A stretch of 64,000 nucleotides of DNA from Amborella trichopoda (Eukaryota; Streptophyta; Magnoliopsida; Amborellales; Amborellaceae). Below are positions 48,401 to 59,275 of this stretch, in pieces. Positions within the stretch are counted from its first letter, which is position 1. Each line of letters starts with the position of its first letter. Where the stretch lies: the NCBI RefSeq assembly GCF_000471905.2, contig NW_006500355.1:3374199-3438198 (forward strand), in the 5' to 3' direction. The position numbers and the translations under genes are program-made. The notes under the pieces are model-generated. The model had not been told where the DNA came from and made no database searches. It was given only the letters and a program-made list of their open reading frames with translations.

Positions 48401-51400
48401 GCTACTAACAAAATGTCATTTATTATATAAGAGAGAGAGAGAGAGAGAAAAAGCTACGCTATAGCCTCCATAGTTATCCCACTTCGAAAAGTCAGGAGAG
48501 GTTTGGCATATATAAAAGCTTTCTCATCATCCTTATACGTGGGCGTCTGTAAAGCATGCATGATGGAAGGCTCGCGTTTGGCTGTAGCGAGGGGCACGTG
48601 GCGAAAGGGAGGCCTCACAAGTTATAAAAATTACAAAAATACCCTTGTGTGTCACAGTGTCATCAATTTTCTCCGTTTCACTGCAGTGAATCACCGATTT
48701 ACTGTAGTGAATTGCCTGTTTCAGCTCTAGAGTCACACGGTTTTCGGTATTTCGCCGGAATCGGCATGGGGTGGCCGATTTCCGTATCGACCCGGAATCG
48801 TTGGGTCGACTAGGCTTTTTTAAAATCACTGATCTAAACAAAAAAAATATCAAAAATACCCCACCCGATAGGTATTTTTTCACTCGGGCGCAATCCCTTG
48901 GACGGCTGCCTAGGTACCTTAGGCGAGGTGGGGGTCTAGGGTCCCTAGTGGGTGCCTAGGGACAGCCTGCCTAGTCTGGGTGGACTGCCCACGCCCCCCA
49001 TACCGCTTAGTCGGACCGCTTTTTTAATCAATGGCACACACATAAATGTACCTCTGGAAATATAATATACAGGATATTATGAAATGTCCATAATTGTTAT
49101 CTCTTAGCTTTGAGACTAGAGGATATTTTGGTGATTACCACCTAAACTCCCTTCCACATTACAATGATGTTTGTGGTTAGCATTTGTGGACATATCAACA
49201 CCGTAATCAGTCCGTATATCTGAACATTTTGCATGTTTGTATTAGAAGATGGAAAAAAAAAGTGATCTGGGATATTGCATTGCTGGCCATTCTAAATGCA
49301 CTTTTAATTGTTTTCTCAGCCTGAGAGTGGCCTCCACTCTCCTGCTCTATGGGTCTTTCCCTTAAATGAGAAAGGCCTGCATTATCCTATTGCACGCATT
49401 GAATTTATACTCTTTAAATGGAGTATGTCAATCGACAAGTGGAAATCTAAGTAACATCAATTTTTTTAACCTGAGCATATGGATTGGTTTTGAGTTGACA
49501 TTTGTCATTGTATGTCAGATCTGAATGAGAATTAGAGATGAAAAATATCATGCAGAAGCCCTTTATTACTGATCAAAAGAAAGGAGAGAAAAAGAAAGGA
49601 AATCTTACTTTTTATTTGCCAAATGCCAATGCAGTACCACTTCTGCCTTAATGTGTCAAGTGCTCAGGTGTTTGATGGCAGGCAGCCTCAACCTGTTCTG
49701 CGCTCTCTCTCTTCCCCCCTCGCCCCCCTTCCTCGTTCTCTCTCTCTCTCTCTCTCTCTCCCCCCTTCCCTCCCCCTCTCTCTCATACACACACACGTAC
49801 ACATTCACGTGCACATGACATCCTTGTTGGTCCTGGGATGGAACTTGCCACCCACACTACCATGTGGTTAACCAGTGGCATTCTTGGTTATTTTTTTCAG
49901 TGGAATAATCCTTTGTTACTGTTAAGTCATGCGCGTGATCAATAATTCTGCTTTGTGTTTCTTTTTGCAGACTGATCAGAAGTTACGTGTTTGTGACATT
50001 TGCGGGGCCTTCCTAAGTGTTTATGACAGGTAAATTTTTACGGTTCTTCCTCTGAAACTATGGTTGTGATATGAAAGTTCTATGTGCAAGAAGACTAGTG
50101 TTTGGGATATTTCAAATACTTCAGCTTTTGACCAGGCGCATCATACCTCCTTGTTATCAGCAGGCTTTTGGGCCCGGTTTTACGAGGAAAACTTTTGCAG
50201 CTTCAGAATGTGCGTGTTATCTGTTTTATGTTTGTAGATTAAAATTGTTTAGGACTCTTAGGATCACCAGGCAGTCCACTTTCCTGAAAATGTATAGGAG
50301 CAATTCATGGCAACTGACACTATCTATTGAATGATCTGTTTGATGTTATGCTGTGATTTCAGTGATCGTCGTTTAGCTGATCATTTCGGAGGTAAGCTTC
50401 ACTTGGGCTACATGCAGATTCGTGAGAAATTAGGAGAACTTCAGGTATGGTTCTTCAGTTATATACTTTGGTTCATTTGTAGAGAAATATTAGTATGTAT
50501 CATCATCATCATCATCATCATCAGCATCATCTTCTGAGCCTTATCCCAACTATTTGGGGTTGACCACATGAATCCTGTTCTGCAATTCTGCACCATATTA
50601 TCTATGTTGACAAAATTAGCTCAACAAAATTCAGTAGGTCAACAAAATTCCTAGTTGTTAAAAGGTATAGTAATTAGTATGACACAGCTTTCTGACCAAA
50701 AATCCATCTGTACTGAAGGGACACACATTTTAACATCCGGTTCCTCTTGTTTTTGAAGATGGTTACCTTGTTTTGTTGTTTCGATTGCTGATAAAATGTT
50801 CTATAACTTATACCATAATATGTAGAATGTGTATATATAATGTCCTTGTGAGTTTCCTAGCCGCAGTAGACACCAGTATGTGCTTGTGCTATTTCCTTGT
50901 TCAAATAATGCTTGTGTGTTTGTTTGGACTTCGGCTTTCAGATATCTTATCAGTCCACTTTTTTGTTAAGGGGATCATCAGTCAAGAACTATGTCATTAC
51001 AATAATTAAATAGGAGGGTGTTATGGAGTCCAAATGCGGTTAAAGATAAGTATTTTCATCCAATTTGTGTTGGGAAGTAAATATGTGAAAATACGTCTCA
51101 CATAATAAGCGTTTGTCCCTCTTTGGTGGAATAGACTTATCAATGGTCACCCTTTTGGTTGGCCTCATGGCAAGCTCCATTAATCTATTGGGAAAGGCTT
51201 TATCACACTCAGCAAGGTGACTCTGTACAATATTTGAAATGGGTAATTCTATTCAGAATAACCAGCTTAGTATATGGAATTACCAGCCGATTTTATATGC
51301 CTGAATTCCAAAATGCCATATACAGGCATGCATCTTGCTTTTGGTATCATGGCAAGCTCAATTAATCTATTGGGAAAGGCTTTATCACACTCAGCAAGGT

Positions 51401-52768
51401 GACTCTGTACAATATTTGAAACGGGTAATTCTATTCGGAATAACCAGCTTATTATATGGAATTACCAGCCGATTTTATATGCCTGAATTCCAAAATGCCA
51501 TATACAGGCATGCATCTTGCTTTTGAACTTCAGTACATTTCCTAACAACTTCTTCCTGAATCTTACTTTATAGATCTTTCAGTACGTTTTTTTGTCTTAA
51601 ATGTTTTTCATTTGTTCCTGTTGAAATGTTTATTTTGTGGGATCTGTTGATTCTGCGTGCTCTATTTTGTTTTGTGTGTGTTATAATAATGATAGTGATA
51701 CCAATAATGTACAGGTGCCTTTTCCTAATAACAATTCGTTCAAATGGTTCAAGTACATTGCATTTATGATTTTGGATTTGTGAATTTTTTAATGTATCGA
51801 AAACAGCATTCGTCATTTATGGCCATTCTCACTTCTCTATCTCATTGTTTGTAACTGAAGCCTTTATTAGCATTAGGTGTGGTTGGAAGTGAGCATGTTT
51901 TTAAATCAAAGTTTTATTTACCACAAAATAATCTCTTACGATTTGTCAGGAAGAGAGAAATAAGAGTCGAAAGTCAGATCGAGCTGAAGATGATAGAAGG
52001 TTGGGTTTCTCGTTGCCCCTTGCCTCCTTCCCCTCACCCTCTTTTGGGTTTTAGGGCTAGCTAAGGCAATCAATTCATTCTTTTGTTATGTCTCAGGTCA
52101 AGGGGCCAAAGTCGGGACCATGAAACGGGTGGGAGCAGGGACAGGGATAGAGAGAGGGATGAGAGAGGTGGGAGTCGTGATAGGGGTAGGGATCGGGATC
52201 GTCGAGGAAGGGATGGTGACCGTGGCTACGATAGGGGCCGTAATTACGACCGTGAGCGCGAAAGAGAAGCAGATCGCTCCCGTATTAATGATTTGAGGAG
52301 TCGGAAGAGGTCACGTTCGAGGTCAAAGGAACGTTCGAGAGATTATGATCGTGAGAGAAGTGATCGCCACAGGTAATATATTGTCTATCTCAAACTCTGG
52401 TTTAATGGCTGTACAACTAGCTTTCTTCTCCTCCCTTCCCCCCCTTCTTGAGTTTTGGTAGGCATTGTAGGTTTTAAAATGTATTATACAATAAGACGTA
52501 GTACAAGGTTACAATTACCATTAGTCGTTAGATGTGAAAGCAGATTATTGGAGGTTCACTATTGAGATTACGCGAAGTTCAAAAAAATTCTCGGACTCCG
52601 TGACATACTTTTAGCCGTCTGGCTTCAAATCTTAAAAGTCTATGATCCCTTTGGAAAATTGTTCAAGACTGGTAGAGTTGAAATTTTTTCTCTTGCGCAT
52701 ATTATTTTTTGATTACAAGCTGTTTGGCACTGGTTAGGCATGAGTTTCTTGAGAGATTTCAAGCAAAG

Positions 52769-52808
<40 letters not shown>

Positions 52809-54340
52809 GACCGTCGTCGCACTGTATTGTGAGAGAGAGAGAGAGAGAGAGGAGGAGAGTCTAGTAGTAGTGTACTAGTGTGTTACGACGTCGTCGTCGT
52901 CGACTACGTACGTACGTACCGTAGTTAGGTAAGTACGTACTAAGTAGTACGACAACTAACGTAAGNNNNNNNNNNNNNNNNNNNNGTAGAGAGAGAGAGA
53001 GAGAGTAGCCTGTGCATGATGAGAGAGAGAGAGAGAGAGAGGGAGAGCTGATTATGGTCATGTGTTGAACGCTGCTGCACTAGATCCCATTGGAATAGCT
53101 AATGTAAGCACACTAGGTAAGTAAAATGTCAAGTGGGAGATAAAGCCTGGGCTCTTGCATTGCACATCGTGCTTACCACTACAAATGAGTGCTTACCACT
53201 ACAAATGAATATAGGAACAGATGGTATGACAATCAGTTATTAGATTGTTTTGAAATATTTGAAAAGCTGCTGAAAGTATTGAAAATCTGCGCCCTCTATG
53301 CATGGATCTGTTTGCGTCGTACATTGTGTTATAAGCATGTTAATACCTTCGAAGTGCAGTTTGATAATTTGTGTCATCATCATCATCATAGCTTTTTCCC
53401 CGTCAATTGGGATTGGCTGCATTTTAAGATTCATGATGAGTTTTGGCAAAATTTTACTGCCTACGTAACACAACCCATCTTTTTTACCTGGAATGGGACG
53501 GGTTAAGGGAAAGTTTAACATGGGATGGGTTAAGGGAAAGTTTAACATGGGATGGGTTAAGGGAAAGTTGAAGGTCATCACCGACCAGTTTGATAATTTG
53601 TGTATACACCTTTAACATGGGATGGGCGGGGTGGGGTGGGTGGGAAAGCTCAGTAGGATTATGATTAGCAAATCTAGTTTTAGTTCTGTTTCTTGTTGGA
53701 CTGCCCTCGACCGGGAATACCATATGCAGTGATTAATGATAAAATCATAATTTAAAATTTTAATAATTAGAAATTAGACATAAAATAAAGTACTCTCACC
53801 CAACTTCTATAACTTAGTGTCCGCTCTCCTGATCATTATTTATTTTCCTAGCCCATAAGTAAAGGAAGGAGCCTTCCTTTTTGAGCCATGCATTTCTTTC
53901 CAGCTGCTTGGTTTGTAGTAGGTATTTGGTTCACTGCTTTGGGTATTAGCACTATGGCTTTCAACATAAATAGTTTCAATTTTCAACCAATCCATAGTTA
54001 ACTGTCAAGATTGTGTTTTTAACACTTGGGCTGCATATCAACTGTGCTAACCTTGTTGTGGAAGTTATGCATGGAAGCAAACCTCACAACTACCCTATAG
54101 TCTTCAGCTATTGAAGCTCTACAAATGGATACTTTGATCAATATATATGAGTCATCGAAGGAACAATACCAAAAGTATTGTCGAACAAGATATTTGGTGT
54201 TATTTTTTGACGAAATGTTTTGTTATTTCTTGTTTGCGGCATTTTGTTAATCTCTTTCCTCTCTTGTTGCAATTTTCCCTTCTTGAAATTTTTTGTGTAC
54301 TTTTTGTTGCAGGCGCTATGACAGATACAATAGGTACTAA
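42431..54340 (+). CDS. LUC7L: LUC7-type U1 snRNP-associated splicing factor
   Basis: LUC7 proteins help the U1 snRNP recognise 5' splice sites. The 13 exons, all GT-AG and in phase, are 42431-42577, 43635-43687, 44154-44322, 44418-44481, 44996-45075, 45216-45372, 46039-46100, 46356-46418, 49971-50029, 50363-50444, 51950-51999, 52097-52372 and 54313-54340: 1290 nt, 429 aa. A first zinc finger uses C33, C41, C56 and H60, split by intron 1. A helical, charged middle region (about 61-245) includes [21 protein letters not shown] second finger uses C273, C276, H292 and H298. The tail (313-429) is rich in RD, RE and SR dipeptides and ends RYDRYNRY. By family it matches the plant LUC7A/B group (about 400 aa). 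Intron 8 is 3.55 kb and transposon-filled; intron 12 is 1.94 kb and contains an assembly gap. Confidence 0.96.
43797..43850. repeat. Alternating purine-pyrimidine tract in LUC7 intron 2
   Basis: A run of TGTG, CGCGCG, TGCATG and GTGTGTG units, of the kind that can adopt Z-DNA. No functional evidence. Confidence 0.7.
47009..49033. mobile_element. hAT-type MITE (outer) in LUC7 intron 8
   Basis: The left end CAATGCTCCAAAAAACGCC pairs with the reversed right end CATTGATTAAAAAAGCGGTC. The perfect 8-bp duplication GCACACAC is at 47001-47008 and 49034-49041. Without the inner insertion it is about 390 bp, rich in CCTAGG/GGCGG, and related to 24405-25073. Confidence 0.85.
47196..48831. mobile_element. 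hAT-type non-autonomous element (inner, 1.6 kb)
   Basis: The left end CAGTGGTTTAAAAAGCC pairs with the reversed right end CAGTGATTTTAAAAAAGCC. The perfect 8-bp duplication ATCTAAAC is at 47188-47195 and 48832-48839. It is AT-rich, with tandem TTAACTAATGCC-type units near 48220-48420 and no transposase frame. Confidence 0.85.
50497..50580 (-). mobile_element. 3' tail of an RTE-type LINE or its SINE
   Basis: Read on the minus strand, GGTCAACCCCAAATAGTTGG and GATAAGGCTCAG are followed by a (GATGAT)n tail. This is a common 3' terminus of plant RTE-like retroelements. It lies in LUC7 intron 10. Confidence 0.6.
51165..51528. repeat. 182-bp tandem duplication in LUC7 intron 10
   Basis: Copies start at about 51165 and 51347 with TCATGGCAAGCTC(C/A)ATTAA and run to CATGCATCTTGCTTTT. 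They differ at only a few positions, so the duplication is young. The two reading frames it creates are shadows. Confidence 0.9.
52770..53045. repeat. Assembly gap in GA microsatellites within LUC7 intron 12
   Basis: GA tracts at 52771-52806 and 52830-52850 lead into about 110 nt of GTAC/ACGT/GTCGTC permutations, then 20 Ns (52966-52985), then further GA tracts to 53041. The same artefact style is seen at 30779-31130. Intron 12 length is therefore uncertain. Confidence 0.8.
53364..53450 (-). mobile_element. Second RTE-type LINE/SINE tail
   Basis: A (TCA)n tract at 53373-53389 is followed by GCTTTTTCCCCGTCAATTGG and GATTGGCTGCAT. On the minus strand this gives the CCCAATTGACGGGG-type terminus plus (ATG)n tail, similar to 50497-50580. 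Confidence 0.5.
53493..53575. repeat. 27-bp tandem repeat, three copies
   Basis: GGGTTAAGGGAAAGTTTAAC with ATGGGAT occurs three times, period 27 (cores at 53500, 53527 and 53554), in LUC7 intron 12. Confidence 0.9.
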
Positions 54341-54415
54341 TACATCACCAGGGTGTGCTTTTTGTTGCAGGCGCTATGACAGATACAATAGGTACTAATA
54401 CATCACCAGGGTGTG
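54300..54415 (+). repeat. 58-bp tandem duplication containing the LUC7 terminal exon
   Basis: Copies 54300-54357 and 54358-54415 are identical and each contains the acceptor TTTTTGTTGCAG, the 28-nt last coding exon including TAA, and 30 nt of 3' flank. Splicing to either copy yields the same C-terminus; use of the second drops the first from the mRNA. Confidence 0.9.
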
Positions 54416-55936
54416 CTTTTAAAATGCTTCTATGAGTTAGTGGTTGCAGACTTGTGAATGATTTTCAATGTATGACTCCATCACATGGGATTACTTGCGT
54501 CTTATTTCACAATACTTTTTAAAACTCTGATTACCAAGAGTTTGCATCTCTCTCAGAAAAAAGGTTTAGTTAGTTAGGATTTTTTGCTCTCTCTCTACCT
54601 TTTTGGTATCAACCCGTTTGCCCAAGGACGTCCAAAACTTCCCATCGATGATGCCTTAAAAATGTGGAGTTGTGTCATGCTCTGAAAGTTCTAACTGACC
54701 CAGCATTTACATCTTCTCATCTCTGAATTTCTGTTAGTTTTAGGATTTTTCATGGGACTTGGTTTCAAGTGTTTGGGTGCTGGATATCAGCATTTAATGC
54801 CCTTTGCTTTATTTCAAGGCCATCAAGTTATTACCTTACCAACTGGTTTTTAGGTTGGTTTTTTATTTGTTTGAACATTGGTTTTAGGTTGGTTTTTGAC
54901 TGTGATTCTAAAAAATAGAATAGAATTTTGAGTTTGATCACAAAAAGGGAGGAATCTTTGTTCTTTATTATAATGGATGATTTTTGTTGAGGTGATGGTT
55001 TTAGCATAGGAGAAAATTGGTACAGATGATTTTTGTTGAGGTGATGGTTTTAGCAAAGGAGAAGCTTGGTACCGATGATTTTTGTTGAGGTGATGGTTTT
55101 AACAAAGGAGAAGCTTGGTACCATACTGGTTTTGAGCTTTAGGGTGGCCAATGGTCACTGCCAGGCCGCAGGCTTGACGTTGATTATAGTGATTTCGGGC
55201 CTGTAGCCAGCTGAAACTAAGCTGCCCCCAGGTGTAAAAGCAGATTGTATCCGAAACTAAGCAAGCCCCAGGTGTAAAAGCATATTGAATCTCTCTCTGA
55301 AAATTGATCGACCGCCTAAGCCACTCTCTCTGTAAAGGCATTGGCCCCATTGGTTGGGGTGAAAGCAAATCGACCGTCTCTCTATAGAAAACAAATAAAC
55401 AAAATAAAACAAATCGACTGGTAAGCTGCTCTCTTTGTAAAATCCATAGCTCTCTCTATAGACCCTCCCTTTACATAAGCCTCCGTCTCTCTATAGAAAG
55501 CAAATCGATTGGTAAGCTGCTCTCTCTTTATAAAAACTATAGCTCTCTCTATAAACCCTCTCTTTACCTAAGCCTCTTGCCGGGTGGGGCCAGGCCTTAA
55601 TGTAGTTAGCGTTTTTCTTGTACAGGCGTGGATGGGGCTAAAGCCAGTATGGTGGCAATGTAATTTTTCAAAATTTTTCAGTGCTCTTTAATTTTAATTT
55701 AAGATATTTTCTAATTTTTTTGATATTTTTTAACATTTTTTGGCGCTGGGCATAACTCAGCCCAATTCGGACCAGGTTACTCAATTTGGGCCGAGTACTT
55801 GGCTTGGTTACGGGCTGAGCAAATACTTGGCTTGGGTATGGGCTGAGCACCCGTCTGGGTCACTATTTCCAGCACTGGCCTTTGTTCCTTTTTATGAGTG
55901 CTTACCTCGCCCACATCCATCCCAGACGTGGGATAA
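54416..55936. other. 3' flank of LUC7 and repeat DNA; no gene
   Basis: The first part is likely LUC7 3' UTR. Three direct repeats of GATGATTTTTGTTGAGGTGATGG-like sequence (about 54974-55100) and a duplicated TCTCTCTATAG/AAGCAAATCGA block (55370-55570) follow. GGCTGGGC/GGGCCAGG-rich stretches near 55150 and 55740-55860 resemble hAT MITE ends, without clear borders. Confidence 0.45.
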
Positions 55937-57110
55937 TGGTTTTTTTGATAGAAGTTCAAAGCTTTATTTATTTGGAACTAAAAGAAATTACATAGTTAGA
56001 GACTGTTGTCTCAAATAAGGTGGTTCCACCTTTGGCAAGAGAATCTGCCATGAACAAAAGAGTGAGTTATAGACAGTTGTCTCAAATAAAGTGGTTTCAC
56101 CTTTGGCAAGAGAATCTGCCAAGCGGTTGGCCTCATGAAAGAACAAAAGACCTCATGAAAGAACAAAAGAGCAAATGAGAGGTTTAGTTAAGTCCAAAAT
56201 AAAGATATGAACAAAAGAGCAAATGAGAGGTCTAGTTAAGTCCAAGTTAAGTCCAAAATTTTCAACAAAAGAGATCGGAGTTTTTAGGGTCGTGTTTGCT
56301 TTAGTTTGCACCATTTAATGGATCAAGAGAATCACGTTCCAGCGTGCCAAAATTTTTAGCAGTGAACAATTTTAGCTCATGAAGAAGCATCATTTCCGCA
56401 CAATTAGCAGTTTTAACACTCAAAGGTTCAGCATAAGAAAAGATCACCACTCCAATCCAATCTTTCACCATTTCAAATCCAGTAGGACTTGGGTTTTTTT
56501 AGAGAACTTCCTCCAAATCCGGTAGGACTTGGGTATTTTAGAAAACTTCCATCAAAATTGAGTTTGAAAACCTCAAACAAAGATGGCCTTCATCTCCCTC
56601 GAGGCTTCAAAGGACATCTAAAAAATTTCTCCTCGCATCCATCTCAATAGTTTTACCTATTTTTGTAATAGAACATGATAGCCAAATGGAAGGTAAGATC
56701 TTGTCCAACACGTAGCCAACAGATAAACAAGTCCCACCGAACACTTCTTTATTTCTTTCTTTCTAAACTTATTGCAGAATCATGCCTTTTGAAATTTGTC
56801 ATAAAACTAAACAAGTTGGTGGCAGCTACGGGATTGTTAAATTTGAAATAATCTCTTGTACAGCCGCAGGCGTTATCATAGTATTACCCAATTGGACAAA
56901 AAACCAATGTCAAATTTGTTGTGTACAAGGGCAATAAAAGAACAAATGGGCTCCTATTTCAGCGTTATTCTTGCATAATAAACAAATATTTGACAAAATT
57001 TTAGCTCGTTTGATGAAATTATCAATCGTGAGCACCTTATCTTGCACGGCCAGCCACAAGAAAGCTCTGACCTTGGGTGGTGCAAGCCATTTCTAGACAT
57101 GGGATTTTGT
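55937..57110 (-). mobile_element. Decayed LINE with zf-RVT and RNase H regions
   Basis: Minus strand, 5' to 3'. First, 57089-56910 encodes WLAPPKVRAFLWLAVQDKVL and on to NICLLCKNNAE and HLFFYC, the zinc-binding domain after LINE reverse transcriptase. Then at about 56560 comes FKLNFDGSF, the start of a LINE RNase H. Near 56450-56360, CAEMMLLHELKLF follows, and near 56130 HEANRLADSLAKGG, the end of RNase H. A T-run at 55937-55943 on the plus strand is the 3' A tail. Stops and small internal duplications (56001-56230) show it is inactive. Confidence 0.8.
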
Positions 57111-58389
57111 GAACGTAAAAGGGCTAACCTTCCTTTTGCTCTGTAAGATTCTACAAATGTTCTTCATTTGTGCCATATTTCATTATTTTTGGTCCATTTA
57201 TTCTTTAAATAGTTTCAATAGGTCTGAAAATTTATTCCGAATCAATCACAATCAATTTAAAAACAAATCAATACTAGAGCTCAAAAAATGCTCCAATCAT
57301 CTTCAGGGACCGACTATGAATTTAGTCCATTTGAGGGCAATTTATCTTGACCTTTTTTTGAGTTTTATAAAAATTGAGATAGAATGACCCAACAAATGGG
57401 TTTGTGCATTATATATATATTTCAATTTATACACAAACGTATACAATGGATTACATGCTATAGTCCCATCACCTCTCTCTCGCTCTCTCTCTATGGCAAC
57501 GGGTTTGTGCAACATATTTTTTGTTCATATGCAGACCTTTAAAAGCTATTATATGGAAATGCCCGTTATATTGATTCTCTCTCTCTCAAACAATTAGGTA
57601 TGTGATTATATCCCATCTCTTTACAAGAAAATATCTAGGCCTAATCTGGAGAGCAAGTGAGGCCAATATTTCAAACAGATAAAGATTCTCGGTATGATCA
57701 ACAAACATTTAGACATGAAACGGTTTTTCAATATTTTATGTATTTTTAATAAAATAATAGAAATTCATAATGTAATGGTCATTTTATTAAAAATATTAAA
57801 AAATAAAAAATAGTGATTTTTTGAGAATTTGTTAAGGCCAGTTCGGGCTGATTCGGCCAATCCACCAATCCGAATTGTCGATCCAAACCAGTTTTCAGGA
57901 TGGGGGATCCGTTTTTCTATAACATTGACTAGAACAAAAGTCAAAATCGGTCTACACATTTTATCAAATCTAGCTTGCTCCTCTAGATATATACCTCAAC
58001 ATACACAACTCTGATTATTTGAAAACTCAATTAGAGAAAAGAAGTACAAGAATGCTAGAGAAAAAACAGTTAAGACTGTAGCTAACTTGAAAAGGCACAA
58101 GCTCATGTAAGTACCAAAGTACCCAGTTCAGTCACAAGTAACAAGATTCAAGAAAAGAGGAAGAAATGAGTAAATAGGGTTTGAGAGAATAAAAGGGATA
58201 TATACGAAGGAAAATTGTTCATAAAAATGGGCCCGTGGCCCCTTATTGAGCTTGATCAAATTGATCAATAAGTATGGATTGAGTAGAGGTAAGCAGCTAA
58301 CTAGCTATTTAGTGAGAGTGATGGAGTGACATGGGCTGGTACATAAATGCTCATAAGTAGCAACTCACATGGCAGTTTTACTTGCCCAA

Positions 58390-58680
58390 ATTTTAAAGGA
58401 TGAAGTTTCTATAAGGCCTAAGCTTTATGAAAACAAAATAAAGCCTCAACTCAAATCCTCGTTTGGAAAATACTTTTGACAACAAAAATCTCTATGAGGA
58501 TCTAAAATTAATTTCTGACGTTCTAAAACTCAAAAAATAGTACAAATCTTGTGAATCTCTAGATAATTTGTTACATTATATACTATTTTTAGAGCTTAAA
58601 ATCCTAATTTTTTTCACAACTATAATGTTGAAGCCGAGATGATCGATGTAAAAGTTTTCTAAGGCTTGAATTGTAATTTT
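58390..58680. mobile_element. MITE-like repeat, type B
   Basis: It starts AGTTTCTATAAGGCCTAAGC and parallels 30040-30440 throughout, including GAGATGATCGATGTAAAAG near the end. Borders are approximate. Confidence 0.45.
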
Positions 58681-58894
58681 CGATGAGTAATATAATGACA
58701 AAGGCTGCAGCCGTGTCAAACCATTTTCCAACTTTAAATCCATGCATTTTTTCACCAATAAGGTCTCTTTATCTCTCTTCAGCATCCGTTCTAAAATACA
58801 CCTCTTCTGTAGTATGTCGATGGCTCCAAAACAAAACATCCATTAGCAGTAGCTTATCCCCTTGTCTCTCTTGCACTCTTTCAGTTTTTGTGCT

Positions 58895-59275
58895 GTTTGC
58901 ATAAGGCTGAAGCTCTAAACAATCTAAGTAAGGCGCATGCTTAAATACTGTTGAAATATATTATTTCAGTATCAAATATCTTTTTGATAGCTTAAAAATT
59001 CATTTTCATATCTATTTATAAATTTTTAAAATTTAAAAATAATGTAGATCGAACACATCTATGAACACCTAAAAATCTTGAAAATTTGTCCTAAATAATA
59101 TATTACAATATATACTATTTTTAAGACTAAGAAATCTATTTTTTCCCACATCTATACATCTTGAAGTCGAGATGATCAAATTAAGGGTTTTTCAGCATCG
59201 AAACATCTAATAAAATTTTAAGCAGCGCCGTAATTCGATGGGTTTAGGGCCTCACAAGTATATAAACTTTTTCCT
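58895..59275. mobile_element. MITE family A, copy 6
   Basis: The left end TTTGCATAAGGCTGAAGCTC and reversed right end GTTTATATACTTGTGAGGCC are inverted repeats. The near-palindrome CATCTTGAAGTCGAGATG is at 59157-59174. Confidence 0.65.

Noticed and set aside
51159..51526. Two nearly identical short proteins in LUC7 intron 10
   Set aside because: They are produced by the 182-bp tandem duplication and have no coding signature.
52083..52376. Arg/Asp-rich open frame as a separate gene
   Set aside because: It is exon 12 of LUC7; its apparent start lies in intron 11 and its stop is the retained donor of intron 12.
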